64,000 nucleotides of DNA from assembly GCA_017311185.1 (NCBI GenBank), contig JAESUZ010000468.1, forward strand, positions 639,501-703,500. Reading direction: 5' to 3'. The notes beneath the pieces are model-generated. The model searched no databases. It was not told the DNA's origin and saw only the letters and a program-made list of their open reading frames with translations. This DNA comes from Proteles cristata cristata. Lineage: Eukaryota > Chordata > Mammalia > Carnivora > Hyaenidae. Shown in pieces: positions 21,251 through 33,730 of the stretch. Position 1 is the first letter of the stretch. Every line of letters begins with the position of its first letter. The position numbers and the translations under genes were made by a program.

Positions 21251-23949
21251 CACAGACCAGCAGTTTAAGTGGGAAGAATTCCCATCAGTTTTTATTGAGT
21301 TGCTTTAGAGGTAAAAATTAGGGGCAAAAAGGGGCCATCAGACTTCTTATTTACTGTGAGGCATTTAATCAGAAATCTGTCTGTGATCCAGAATGCCTCA
21401 TGTGAATTCAAGATAAAATTATCAAAGATGAATATTAAAAACCCAACAGTAATCTAATAATAAAACTATAAATTTTAAGGGAAAGTTTTACTAGTTTAAT
21501 TAAATGTTACAATTTTTGAGAACACCTTCCAAAACATGCATCAATAATTTATGGCCATGACTCAGTTCAATGTCTCAACATCTGTTGACTGTGGATAAAA
21601 GTCTTCTGTACTCACTAGATTGTTAATATAAAATTACACTGTATGATGTTTATTACTCAGTTATGGAAACCATCAGACTGACTATATGATATACTTTGGT
21701 TTCTTCATTCATGTCTTTTCTTTTACCAACTCATTTTTGGAGTTCTTTTTATTGAGCTCATATTGTTATTAAATTCTTCTATGGTGAGAAGTATGTAGAA
21801 AAGATGTTTGTTGCTATTTCTTCATTTTTTTCCCAACAGAGTTCTTTTGATAGCTTTTGCAGTATTTTTCTTTTCTTTTATTAGTCGATGAATTAAGTAA
21901 TCACCTTTAATTATGTTTTTATTTTATTCTCACCTTGAGGATGTAGCAAAGGATATGTCACACATGATCCCGCACTTCTGGAACTTAAATTCTAGTCCTG
22001 AGAGACAGATGATCAACCCTAGAGTCCATCCCATTGAATATCTCTTAGAGAAGGCCCCAGAATCACTGCAAAGCCCAGTGAACTGATGGTGAAAACACAC
22101 AGCAACTCAGAAGTCCTTCCTGCTCATGCTAATGTCCTGCCATTGTGAAACGGAACTTCCTCCTGAGGGGTTTTCTCCCTTGGTGTTTTCCAGCACCCAC
22201 TTTTCCAAACTATAGAATATTAGGAGGAGTCTAAGGATTTAACCAGTTCATATTTTACATTCTGCTGTCTGGGGACAGGCATAGGTATAAAACGTTCACT
22301 TTGACTGATTTGAATTTTTAAATTTGTATCTACTACCATCCCAGTGACTTGAATTGTTGATGATGGAAAATGTTTACCTAGTGTTTAATTTAATGCAGCA
22401 ATTTACATCTTATGTACATGTAAATTATGTACATGTACATAATTTAATGCAGTAATTTACATCTCTATATTTAATCTGTATATATGTATTTTGCCCCCTT
22501 TGTATCCATTTTTCTTAAGTGTTGCATGAGTAACATTCTATGACGGGTTTATTCCTATCCTCTTTACCTGAAAATCTAGCCTTTAATGTGAAATAGTTAC
22601 CTTAATGTCTCCTAGAACAAAATTCCTTGATATTCTTTAATGAACGGTCTTTTTTGTCTTCCTACAGTGTCCATGGGCATTCAAACAGATGATGTGATCT
22701 GTCAGCTTCACACAACCATATCTGTAGGCTCCAGATGAGTATCTGAAATCAATAGGGATGGAATCGTGGTAATTAAATTATAGCACTTACATATAATTAC
22801 ACTTATGTAAAAAATATCCACCCCTGCTCATAGCTGCTCCTGAATATGATAGACATAAATCTTTGCAAATGATCTCTTTGGGGGTGGGGAGGAGAAAGAG
22901 CGTTAATCTTTAAAATTATGCCGGGAAAAATTAGGATACTGGAACTATTTCACTTCAGAGAAATCATTTGATTCAAAGTCTAGCTTTAAACAGGTTCATT
23001 TTAGTAATTTTTATCTTTGAAAATTAATTTTGATGCAGCCCTCTCTGCAAAGCTTCATGATGAAGAAACTGATCTCCCGATGAGTTTTGCTTGAGGACTG
23101 AGGAAAGCAGGACCCGTGGTGTCCGGGCGGTAGGTTATGAGTCCTGCATCACCGAGAGTACACGTCATGCTGGGCACCTTGTAAGCGTTTAATCAAAAAA
23201 CTGATGCTTGTTTGAATAAGTTGATTAATTAATTGACATCAAAGAAGAGTCCTGTTCTCCCAAGCGTTCAGTAACATGGCCTAGACGATTACTTTGTCTT
23301 AGACCAGAGGCGGTATTAGGTACGTTTTCTCCTTTAGGATATAAGAAATAAAGACATCTAAAGTTTTTGTTGTCACTTATATTTCACCAAATTCACTCTT
23401 TTGTTCAGCAAATGTCTGCTCCTTTTACTGCAATGCACTTTTTGTGCTTTTCAGATGGCTGACCAGTCAAAAGTTTATTTATGTGCATTCCAAATAATCA
23501 ATGAAATGTATTTCCTGAATAATAAACAGAATATTTCCTACCACCTTTGTCTAGATAGAGTATCAAATGGCAGGGGTGGGGGTGGGGGACAAAATCAGGC
23601 CCTGCTGTGGATATGGGTTAGCTAGCTAGCGATCCGAATTACAAAAGATACCCATGGACATGCTACCAGCCTCTACTAACCCAAACCAGTGCAAAATGGA
23701 AGATGCAAATCTACTAACCCCTTTAAATTTTAATGACTTAGGCAGTCCCAATTATGCTTTTTTCTCCAGAAATATCTGGGAATTATTCTCCGTTTCCTTT
23801 CAGGAGTTACAAAAATAGTGCTTTTGTTTATCAACATTTGATTTGGAGTTTCAAGTTTCAATATGCTAAAATTATATATTATGTCTATGGCGGGGGGTGG
23901 GGGAAGAGAATAGGTAAAAAAAAAAGTGTTTTGAAAGGGTAAGTTTTTA
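21251..23949. other. Unassigned AT-rich sequence, few repeats
   Basis: About 2.7 kb with no gene and almost no recognisable repeat. Contents worth noting are a short duplication with palindromic core at 22387-22464, and G-rich runs near 23572-23588 and 23889. The scarcity of mobile elements compared with the flanks is unusual for this window. Confidence 0.4.
22387..22464. repeat. Short direct repeat around a palindromic tract
   Basis: The stretch starting aatttaatgcagcaatttac at 22387 recurs at 22441 with one substitution (54-bp offset). Between the copies lies atgtacatgt and its inverted partner, giving a potential hairpin. Confidence 0.85.
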
Positions 23950-24173
23950 GGGGCACCTGGGTGGCTCAGTTAGTTCAGCATCCAACTCTTGATTTTGGCT
24001 CAGATCATGATCTCATGGTTCCTGAGTTCGAGCCCAGCATCAGGCTCTGTGCTGACAGTGTTGAGCCTGCTTGGGATTCTCTCTCTCTCCCTCTCTCTGC
24101 CCATTCCCCACTTTCTTTATCTCCATGTCTCTCTCAAAATAAATAAAAATTAAGATTAAAAAATTAAAAATGA
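23950..24173 (+). mobile_element. CAN-SINE, full length
   Basis: Plus-strand SINE starting ggggcacctgggtggctcag. It has a B-box-like gagttcgagcc, CT stretch and an A-rich tail. Flanking duplications taagttttta are at 23940-23949 and 24174-24183. Confidence 0.95.
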
Positions 24174-24183
24174 TAAGTTTTTA

Positions 24184-26521
24184 AATTAGTAAATTAGTAA
24201 AACAGGTACATAAAGTACCATATAAAGTATTATTACTATAGTTATCATCAGAACATCACCATCAAAAGCATAGTGTTCTAATTAATCTTCCTTTAACATG
24301 GACAATTTATTAGTCAAAAATTATAAATTTATACATAAAACATACACTAGAAAGGTAAAGACATATATTTTAAAATATAAATAACAATCATGAATATACT
24401 AGGCTTAGTTTAGGATCTTCCTTCTCACAGTTACAAGTGTGTCGAAAATGTCTGCCTCCATGTAATACAAGGTGCAACTTTCAATTTTCTAGGTATTTGG
24501 CATTATGTACATAAAACACGAACTTCTCACTCACCATCTATGAAGACACACCTGGCTGTATACTGTTGCCATTAATGTAAACGAGAAGTATTATTTGCTG
24601 CTTTGTAATCACTCTGGTCATTTGGAGAAAAGATGTGCAAAACCATAGAACCATTACCCGGTTGGCGTTTCAAATCTCCATAAACTGCTGGCATTGTAAA
24701 GAAAGAGAAGGATATGGCAGACGCAGCTGTTAGTAAAAATGGCAATCTTTGCACGTTGGCAGGTCTACATCACGTGTCTCCCTCCCTAAGCCTGCTTCTC
24801 TGGGTCCCAGGAAAGGTTCTCATGACCTAATCCTGCCATTCCCACAGACAAAGGACCAGAAATCTTTTCTGGATGCATGATTATTAGCAGCCTCTGCTGG
24901 TCTAGATCACCTTCCCAGATTGGCAGAAGGGACAAGCATTAGTCCTATGAAGAGTCACATTTTGTGTTTGTTTCTCCCTATCTCAGGAGTTTTGCTGTCA
25001 AATGGTGATAATTTAACCACAGCGATGTCCAAAGACTGGGCCCAACGCCAAAAACACTGCCTAATTTTTTCTCTGACCAGAGAAATCCTCACTCGCTCGA
25101 TGGGTTGTTATCAATCATGCTCACTTTTAAAGATAATTCAGTTTTAATACATTGTCAATGCAATTCTCTAGGGTGCATAAAGAGCGGTCCATCTCGTACA
25201 TATCTGCCTAGTGCCATTTCCTGAATCTGGAGCAGCTTTCTAATATTTCTGCTTTTAGCTAAGGGAAGTGACCTAAAGTAAAGATGTGTAAAGTACACCC
25301 TGATCAGTGTTGTAACTCGCAAATGTCTTTGGGGTCACTGCATTAAAATGGTGCCAGAGAGTAATGGCTGCATATTATCAGCTTAGGGCCCTTCCGTTGG
25401 CATCTTATTTAGTTCTTACCTGGCTTGTGCTGCCAGAGACGAGGCTCTCTTCTCTGGGGAAGGGCGGGGGGAATGGATATTTCAGAGAACCAAATAGCCT
25501 CTCCGTGAGACTCATAAAGCTACAGCTGTAAAAAGGGTCTGCTATTTAAGGCACTTAACTAGTTGCCCACCGCCTTCCTATTTGCTTAGGTGTGTGGAAT
25601 AAAATTTATTGTGTCTAGAAAGCACCATTAATGCTTCCATATTAGATGAGTCGCATGAAATTACTTTTTTGTAACAATGTGATCCAATATTAGCAGTTCT
25701 GTGTGGTTCAGCATAATACCTGGGAATACGTTTACCTCCCTCCGCCCTGCCAGTTGCTTTTCCATAGAAATAGAAAGTAACACTTGGAAACACAAAGGAT
25801 ATTAGTGTTCTGATTTGCCCACATGTTGGTAGAAGGGCATATTCCCTGGAAGAGGTTCTAGCCAGCAGCTGACTTTTATAACATGTGTTCAGATTAGGTG
25901 GACTGGTTCATAAATAACCTTTAGTAACTAAAGCAAAATAAAAATTTTCCCCCTCACAAATTTGGAGCTTCAATAAGGTCTGGTAGGTAAGTTATCCTAT
26001 TTGCTGTATCCTAAGATTTGTCCATTATATATAGACCTCTCTGTGCATGCAAGAAAATAGTGAATGTGAGAGAAAATTTGAACATAATGACAACAGATAG
26101 ATATACATACATCAGAAGCATCTCAGTGTTAGAGCCATTAAACTGATCCAATGAGAGTTTGGATGAGAACATTTGGACCAGGGGATCTAATTTATCCTGT
26201 TTGCATTACAGAATATTAGGTATTTGAGGGCATCATTCCAAACTACTGGTACGAATATGTATATGACAGGTTCAAAGACAGAGGGAATCTGGAATGAAAT
26301 TTAACAGGTCAGATAGCCACATTGGTTGGTGTTTATGTACTTAGGAATATTTCACACTCTTCCACTTAAGATTTTTTTTCCCTAGAAATAAAACATAGAT
26401 CTTGTCAGAAAGCATATTAATCTAAGCTACAATGAAATTTTATTATCCAGGATTTGAAAGAGTAAGGGTGAAGGTGTATGTAGAAAGTGTATGTGCTTTG
26501 AGAAAATATGTAGCCAAAAGC
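24184..26521. other. Unassigned AT-rich sequence
   Basis: About 2.3 kb without a recognised gene or interspersed repeat. Several stretches (for example 25330-25560) look like complex, non-decayed sequence and would be candidates for conserved non-coding DNA. I cannot test that here. Confidence 0.35.
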
Positions 26522-26548
26522 AAAAACAAACAAACAAACAAACAAAAA
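26522..26548. repeat. (CAAA)n microsatellite
   Basis: About six tandem CAAA units, slightly impure at both ends. Confidence 0.9.
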
Positions 26549-26921
26549 ATTCCCTGAAAAACAAGCTAATTGAGATTGATGGGGGCCTGCTAAATACTTG
26601 TACTATGTGTACACAGCTAGTTCAAGGCTGAAGTAAAGCTCCCCCTGGAAATAACTAGACAAACGATGGAGGTGAAAATGGACATTATTGGCATTCTTCT
26701 TGATGCCTAGTTTCCACGATTGAGAGAAAATCAGGTAGACCTTAAAGTAAGATCCAATTAGGGAAAGCAGAGGGTGATTTGAACCCTACACATGGTTCTA
26801 GATGACATCTATTGTACGTCAAATAATTTCGGTAGAAATAAATTATTTGGTTGATTTAGTTAGAATGTGTCCTTTTCAGATTAAATATATGAACAACAAC
26901 ATATGATTGATATGAGCTATA
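26549..26921. other. Unassigned AT-rich sequence
   Basis: Nothing recognised in this stretch. Confidence 0.35.
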
Positions 26922-26932
26922 GATGCATTTTA

Positions 26933-27113
26933 TTTTTATTTTTATTTTTTTTATTTCTAGGAGAGAGAGAGAGACAGTGTGAGCAGGGGAGGGTCAGAGA
27001 GAGAGGGAGTCACAGACTGAAACAGGCTCCAGGCTCTGAGCTGGCAGTCAGCACAGAGCCCGACGCGGGGCCCGAACCCACGAACCGCGAGATCATGACC
27101 TAAGCGAAAGTCG
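26933..27113 (-). mobile_element. CAN-SINE, young subfamily, 5'-truncated
   Basis: Minus-strand young-type SINE (tttctaggagagag, gctggcagtcagcac). It stops at gcgaaagtcg and lacks the last roughly 40 bp that would be its tRNA head. Flanking 11-bp duplications gatgcatttta (26922-26932 and 27114-27124) are identical, so the truncation happened at insertion and is not later decay. Confidence 0.95.
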
Positions 27114-27124
27114 GATGCATTTTA

Positions 27125-28916
27125 GATCTCAGTGAGCCTGTGTTGAAGAAAGTCATAAAATTATTCTCCGTCTTTGCCAAATCCTGTGGCATCATCGCCA
27201 AACACCTGGTGACTGCCATGCAGGAGTTGAGAAACAGGTCAAGGGTTTGTTTTATCCAATATGCTTTGCCTCCCTTGAGTAGATGACCTGAAATCTGATC
27301 TGTACCCACCCTTCATTTTCTGTACCTCTAGACCCAAGAGAGACATTCTCATGACAGGGCTTCACTTCTCCCAGAGCCCAGAGGAGCCCGACTGCAGTCA
27401 TTCTCTGGTGGAATATCTACATTATTCTGGAATCCTCACAGTTCTTAAATTGACTCTCCACACCATCAATCTTTCTGTGACGCGATGCAGGAGAATCTTT
27501 GTGAACATTTTGTGAGGTTTCCGAGACGTGGAAGCATGCCGTTCTCATAAAATGATGATTTGGATTTATTTTTGAAGCAATCACCACACATGTTATTCAC
27601 AGTCTGTTTCTAATGCATTAAAATATTTATTTAAAAAGTTCACTGTGAGCCAATGGCCCTCTCTCTAGAACAGTCTGCACTAACAGGGAAAATGTCTGCA
27701 GCTGTCTCAGGTATTGTCAGGAGTGGTTGATTATGTATATCACCATAAACTATGCTTATAAATTATGTTTATTGTGTTATAATTAGTAGTGCTAACAGTG
27801 CATAATATCAATAAGGCGATTAAATATGTAAATAATAAATAAGAGCAATATGAATGCCACCAAGGAGCAGTGCTCAATAGCATCATGTCTACCCGGTCAA
27901 CTTAGGGCCACAGTTCTCATTATTTCACTGGGAAGACATGGAACAGAGCCAGTCATTGGCTTAATGAACACACAGCTGAGTGCAAAGGTTGAATATAGCC
28001 TTGTGTAATGGCTGGGAAAGTGAGACTCACAGGTTGTTTTCCCAGGAAATGGAGAAATGCTACACCATCTATCTGGTTCCACAAAGCAGTGAATTTTTGG
28101 AAATTTGAAAAGTGGATTGAGGGTTGGGAGGAGCCCTCTTTACCTTTTCATTTTAAATGATGCCTATTAAAATTTCCCCACACAGCTGCCCCTATATTCT
28201 CACTAAATGTCTATGGATATGTAGAAAATAATAGCAAAAGCACCACAAAAATAAGGACTTTCAGATAATTTATAGACTAAATCTTGGAAAAATTTTCTAT
28301 TGGTTCCCTGCCAGTGAAGCTGGATTAAAGAACACAGCTGATGGGTGGACCCTAGGAATCTTGGGTGGGCTCATCCACCAGCCAACCATGCTGAAGACAG
28401 AAGCCACATTCAGTGAGCAAGAATGGGCCTGAGGGTGGGTCTTCATAGACCATTCCTTTGTCTGGAGGTAAAATCTCTGCAAGAGGTGAGAAATGCAATA
28501 TTCTGAATACGAAAAGAAAGTGCAGCATGCTAACATATATTTCTAATCAGAAATAAAATTAATTTCAGAAAACTCTTAGTAGTTCAGAAAACTACTTTTC
28601 AGTAGTACAGTCAGGCAATGGGATTGGAATGTCAAAGCTGGAAGATTAAATACACCCAGGATGTGATGAATGGGAGACAGGGAAGGGTGGAATGGTTGTA
28701 AGAGGCCACACACACAACATCAGAATGAACATTGATGCTGCAGGCAGCAAATGTCAGAAATATCAGAACCAGAAAATTGAATTGTTAGTATGGAGGGTAA
28801 CTTTGAGAACCTGCTCAAGAGGGGAAAACAAATGTTAAGGGATAGAAAAGTCTCAGATGTGACAGGATGCCCGGGCTAAAATAGTAGTTTTTTGAAGAAC
28901 AGCAACAATAAAACAA
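27125..28916. other. Unassigned AT-rich sequence, possible non-coding element
   Basis: About 1.8 kb with no gene and no clear repeat. The part at 27590-27870 is dense in homeodomain-type AT motifs such as ttataattagtag and has complex sequence, which is compatible with a regulatory element. That reading is only an inference. Confidence 0.35.
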
Positions 28917-28957
28917 AAAGAAAGAAAAGAAAAGAAAAGAAAAGAAAGAGAAAAGAA
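28917..28957. repeat. (AAAAG)n simple repeat
   Basis: An A/G-rich run built from AAAG and AAAAG units, directly upstream of the HAL1 remnant. Confidence 0.88.
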
Positions 28958-28969
28958 ATGAGGAGGAAA

Positions 28970-30230
28970 TCTATCAAAGGCACAGCTGAGGAAATATTTC
29001 TGGACTGAAATAAGAGCTGGTTGTGGAGATCACCATGTCAGTAGGTCTCAACCTCATAAAAGATCCACTATGAAAAGTCTGTTACCTTTCATAAGGTTCT
29101 ATTCTTACATACGAGCCAAGGACAAACAGGAATTTGAAAAAAGCATTTAAAATGGAAGACAAAGACCAACATGTATAACAATTAAAAAGAATCTTAAAGG
29201 AAAAAGAGATTGAAACTGAAGAAAATTTAAGAAAGAAATTACTGATATCCTTAGGGAGGGATAAGAACATATTCTATTCATGAAACAAGAGCAGGGTGAA
29301 ATAAAAACAGAATATTCTGAGGTCAGAAAACTCCTGTGGAAAATTAGAAATGTCGTAAACAGTAAATAAGAACTTAGTGAGTGGATTAAAAAAATCTGAG
29401 AAAATTTCAAAATAGAGCAAACACACAAGTGTGCAGGAGTGCGTGCGTGCGCGCACACAGACACACACTGAAACAAAGAATATAGGAATTTAGCAGACAG
29501 TCCAGGACCTGCCACATCAGAGTAAGTCTTCACTTCTGCAGTGAAGTTCCAGTGGGTGGGAAAAAGATTTGGATATAAATAAACCAAGAAAATATATATA
29601 GTTTTTAATTTCTTTGAATCAAAAATATGAGTTCCTAGTTTGGTCCACCAAATGCCTAGCACTATGGATGAAAACAGCCTCACAACAAGACAAAGTATCG
29701 AGAAGTTCAGAAAAATGGGGACAAAGAAAAGACCCTACACAATTATAGAAGGAGAAAAAAAATGTGACTCATGCAGAAAGCCAAGAATGAGAAAGGCATC
29801 GGACTTTTCAGTAGCAACTTGAGATGCTAAAATTAATGGACAATTACCTTAAATTACCAGGGAAAATTACTTCCAACTCAGGATTCTGTACTCATTAAAC
29901 CACTAATCAAGTATGAGATAAGAATAAAGACACTTAAACTGTGCAATATCTCAGAAAGTAGCACAGTGGAGCCAAGAAATCTTTGGTCATTTCAATAAAG
30001 TAATGACAATGTTAAAAAATGAAAACATTAATTTTTTAAAATGTGAACTAAAAAACTTACTTAGATACACAGGCCAGGCAGTCAATCTGCTTTCTAAATC
30101 CAGCATGTAACTTATATCAAAACCAGTGGAAAATACTATGAAAATAAGAGAAAGAATTAAACTGACATCTCACTTATAAATATGACTCAGAAATTCTAAA
30201 GGGACCCTTAAAAAATAAAACGCAACAATA
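28970..30230 (+). mobile_element. HAL1 (half-LINE-1) remnant
   Basis: Plus-strand HAL1, a LINE-1 relative carrying only an ORF1-like gene. Recognisable ORF1 3' text includes gccaagaatgagaaaggcat (29781), ttttcagtagcaacttgaga (29805), gggaaaattacttccaactc (29859) and agaataaagacactta (29920). The protein is not readable through stops and frameshifts. Antisense frames of 178 and 64 codons (29147-29683) are shadows of its AT-rich composition. Confidence 0.78.
29439..29458. repeat. Alternating purine-pyrimidine palindromic tract
   Basis: The run gtgcgtgcgtgcgcgcacac alternates purine and pyrimidine throughout and is partly self-complementary. Such tracts can adopt Z-DNA. It lies within the HAL1 remnant. 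Confidence 0.8.
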
Positions 30231-30479
30231 TCTTCTAATAATAATCTTTCTTAACCAAGTAGGATTTATTTGAGGAGTACAAACAGGGTTAATTATTAGC
30301 AGTTTGTGAACACAAGGATCTGATGCTCAGGCGGGTTGAAAATGCCATGGAGTCATACTAATGTTCCTGGCACTGTCGTTGTGCAAGCTGTGTGCTCACT
30401 CTGCAGATCGTTAGGGTCATATGAGACGGGGAAGCCCAGGTTCCCTTTTGTGACAGTCTCACAGGACACACTGGGAGCA

Positions 30480-30765
30480 AGGATGGAGGCCACCCACCTC
30501 CGGTCTCACCAGCCTGCCAACCATCCCTGTCACTGTCTCTCCACCCTCATGTCCTTCTCCTCGCCCTCAGCCTGGCCACCCTGTCCCCTAGCCCTTCCTT
30601 CATCATGCCAGGGATGCTCCCACCTGGGGGCTTTGTCCTGGCGCCCCCGCTCCAAATGCCCTTTCCCCCACAGGAACCTGCTCCGATATCCAATGGTGGC
30701 CTCCACATTCGTCCTGCCTGAGCGTTTAGATGCCCACACAGGCCTCAGGTCCCGTCCACATCACT
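30480..30765 (+). mobile_element. LINE-2-like remnant
   Basis: A C-rich stretch whose order of phrases (ctccaccctcatgtccttct, tagcccttccttcatcatgc, then ctccaaatgccctttccccc) follows the L2 ORF2 3' region. It is strongly decayed, so the assignment is tentative. Confidence 0.5.
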
Positions 30766-31984
30766 GAGTCTCAAATTACTCTTGGCTTGCTGATTAGCAC
30801 TACTCACTCACCTTGAGGCACACCTCCAGATATTCCGAATCAGGTTTTTTCCTTTGTTCTCCGTATGCACCCCAAATCTGTTTTACCTCCATTGCAAAAA
30901 AAAAAAAAAAAAATCATTTCCTTATAGGTCTACGGAAGCCTGTTTGCTGGGGCATCCCCTTCTGTGTGTTTGTTTTCTTACTGTTTGTTCTCCTATGGAA
31001 GAGTCACCTGTTTCTCAAGAGAAAGAACTGATGATTGATGAGCTTCATGAACTTCCCAGGGCCAGTGGGCACCCAGCTGCACTCATGATGGGCATGTTCA
31101 CAGAAAGGTGTCTCTTCCTGCTGACTGCTTCTTCTGGAACTTTCCCTAGTGTCTTACATGAGCTTTCCTTGGTTGTCTGAAGGCTAGAGGGAATTCCTCC
31201 ATTGAAAAGAATGCTCTCTGTCAGACCTTCAGCTACGTTTATAACTACTTGTACTATTCCTCTATTTTTGGATGGGGCTAAATTATCAAACAGCTCCTAC
31301 ACATACACCAAAGAAACAGAACGTTCAATTACCTCGGTGCATGTTTATAGATGTGTTGGTGATGCCAAAGGCCTAGGCACAGCTCTAAGCTCCCAGCTGG
31401 GATACCCACTGGGAACTGAGGTGAGCAAAACACTCCTGAGAAAGTACCTGTTTGGGAGGCAGGGCACAGAGGGAGGCAAAGGTTGGGGTTCACTGAGGAT
31501 GGCTACCTACAGCTGACATGTGTGGCTGCTGACAGGTATCCCGATAATATCCGCTCATTGATGAGCCACTTTTATTCCCACCCTGACCTCAAAAGCCAGG
31601 GATTTGTGTGGCAGCAGATGGAAAGAATAGCAGGAAAAAGTTAGTGAGTAACATACCAGCTGTTTTCCCAGGTGATCTGGTTTCCAGCCGGCCCATCCCC
31701 ACTTTAAATGGGTCACTCTTAAACCCAAAGGGAAAACACTCGGTCCAAGTCTCAAGGGCTTCGTGGGAAAGGTTCTGGAGAGTGATAATGTAGGCATGTA
31801 AGGGCGTCCACGGGTAAGTTCTGCATAGCAGCGAGACAAAGGGAGCAAGCCACTGATGAGGGTGGACCTCGTTCCCGCTCATCCCCCTACCCTCCTCTGC
31901 CAAAGCCCCCAAGGCTGAGTCCTGGTCCCCTCTCTGAGCATCCAAACTCACATCCTCGGGATCATAGCCACCATGTGGTTTTAA
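30766..31984. other. Unassigned sequence
   Basis: No gene or repeat recognised. A poly-A run of about 17 (30896-30912) has no recognisable element attached to it. Overlapping open frames of 97-151 codons on the minus strand (31555-32044) run partly into the neighbouring LINE-2 and have no recognisable content. Confidence 0.35.
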
Positions 31985-32775
31985 ACCCGACCTACCAGCC
32001 ACAGTTCCTAACCACACGTCAACTGCCCCCACATCTCTCTGCAATCTCAGATGTACACCCAGCTGTCAACTCGGAATCTCAAAGTCGCCTCAAATGTGGC
32101 ATCCCCGAGACTGAATTTCTGATCCCATCTGGAACAAGCATCCAACACCGTGACCTTCTCCTGTGAGCCAGCAGCTAACTGGGTCCCTCCAGGTGCTGAG
32201 GGCAGACTCCTCGGGGTCACTCTTGTCTCGTTCCCTCTCCTAACCCTTCACATCTGACCCATCAGCAAACCCTGTCCCCAGTGCAGCACATGTGACATGT
32301 CATCAGCTACAACCACTTTACACCTGAAGTCAGACCCTCTTGCAAAGAACCAGCCACATCCTCACAGCAGGGGGCAGGGCCCACCCCTTCTCTAGCTGGA
32401 CACCCCTCCCCCTTACTCCTCACTCCTGCCTCCACGTCCATCCCGGTTCCCTTCCTCAGGGCCTCTGCATGGGCGGCCCCTCCAATGGAAACCTGTACCT
32501 CCCTCTCTTGTCCCTGCAAACACAACCCCCCCGCCCCGGTCCCACAATCTGGCCTTCTTTTCCACAGTGCTGGCCCCTTCTAACATGCCCTGTCATTTCT
32601 CACTTAGGTTTTAGTTACTTATCATGGGGTAATGTTCCCCCAGCATCCTGAAGGGTCTAAGCCCTAGGAGGACAGTGATTCCCACCCGTTTCCTCTGTTC
32701 CTGACGAATCCCAAAGCATCCACAACGTGGATGGCTCACGGTAGATGTTCTGTGTCTGATTAATGAAGGAGCGCA
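31985..32775 (+). mobile_element. LINE-2, long block to the 3' end
   Basis: An unusually long L2. It can be followed from the ORF2 3' part (cagctgtcaactcggaatct at 32060, actgaatttctgatcccatc at 32111, cacatctgacccatcagcaa at 32249) through ttcctcagggcctctgcatg (32451). The terminal part follows, with ggtagatgttctgtgtctga near 32741. Internal segments are missing, and stops interrupt every frame of the coding strand. Confidence 0.75.
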
Positions 32776-33480
32776 TCTCCTAGCTAGTATTTTAAGCAAC
32801 AATATTTTAATCATCACAAGCACAAAGATTCTACGATGGGACGATCCCAATATTAGAAAACAACCCACTCGGTGTGCGTGAACTTGAAGAGAATGCTTCT
32901 GGTAGAAAAGAGGACCAGGATAAAAGGGTTTCCCAGCAGGGCGCCCCGGGGGCTGGGCCTACGTGCTTGTGACAGTGACCTGGTGATGCTGGCCCGCGGT
33001 CCAGTAAGGGACCACTGCGCATCTGCGGCAGGGTGTGGCGCTGCCCTCTGTCGTCTGCCGTGGCACACGTTTAAGCTCCTGTGCTGCAAGATGTAGCTCC
33101 ATTGTGGTTGTGTTTTCTCATCTCATCTGGATCCTCTACTTTCCTCACAAAGTCACTATCTTTTGTTTTGTTTTCCTTCCCATGTTTTCCTGTTTGGCTC
33201 TGGCAAATGTGGAAACAGAATGGTCCGGATGCACAATGTTCCAGGCACTGACCCAGAGCCACCCACCCAACGTGACAGAGGTTGTGCGAGCACCTGGTCA
33301 GGTGAGCTGATGGGAACACTTAAGTCCTAACACGATGCCTTTTTATTTCTCATTCATTGGTCAGAACACATCTTGATTGTTCTTCCACAGACCAGACGTG
33401 AGCTCACTGTTGGGGACACAGAGAGATAAAATTCTAGATTCTACTCTCTATCCACATATTAGGCAGAGAGAATGTGGGCA
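32776..33480. other. Unassigned sequence
   Basis: No gene recognised. The part at 32930-33070 is GC-rich with several CpG. The part at 33330-33470 vaguely resembles a reversed L2 3' end but is not strong enough to call. Confidence 0.35.
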
Positions 33481-33493
33481 AGTACCTTGACCT

Positions 33494-33555
33494 TAGTTAA
33501 TTTTTTAATGATTATTTATTTTTGAGAGCGAGAGTGTGTGTGCAAGTGGGAGAAG

Positions 33556-33590
<35 letters not shown>

Positions 33591-33717
33591 TTGGAAGCAG
33601 ACCCCAGGCTCTGCACTGTCAGCACAGAGCCTGATGTGGGGCTCGAACTCATAAGCTGTGAGATCATGATCTGAGCCGAAGTCCGATGCCCAACCGACTG
33701 AGTCAGCCAGGTGCCCC
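33494..33717 (-). mobile_element. CAN-SINE, full length
   Basis: Minus-strand SINE with a (GA) run at 33559-33586 and head ending gccaggtgcccc. Flanking duplications agtaccttgacct (33481-33493) and agtactttgacct (33718-33730) differ at one base. Confidence 0.95.
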
Positions 33718-33730
33718 AGTACTTTGACCT

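Noticed and set aside
29147..29683. 178-codon minus-strand frame
   Set aside because: It is antisense to a HAL1 remnant, whose A-rich sense strand leaves few stops in the reverse direction.
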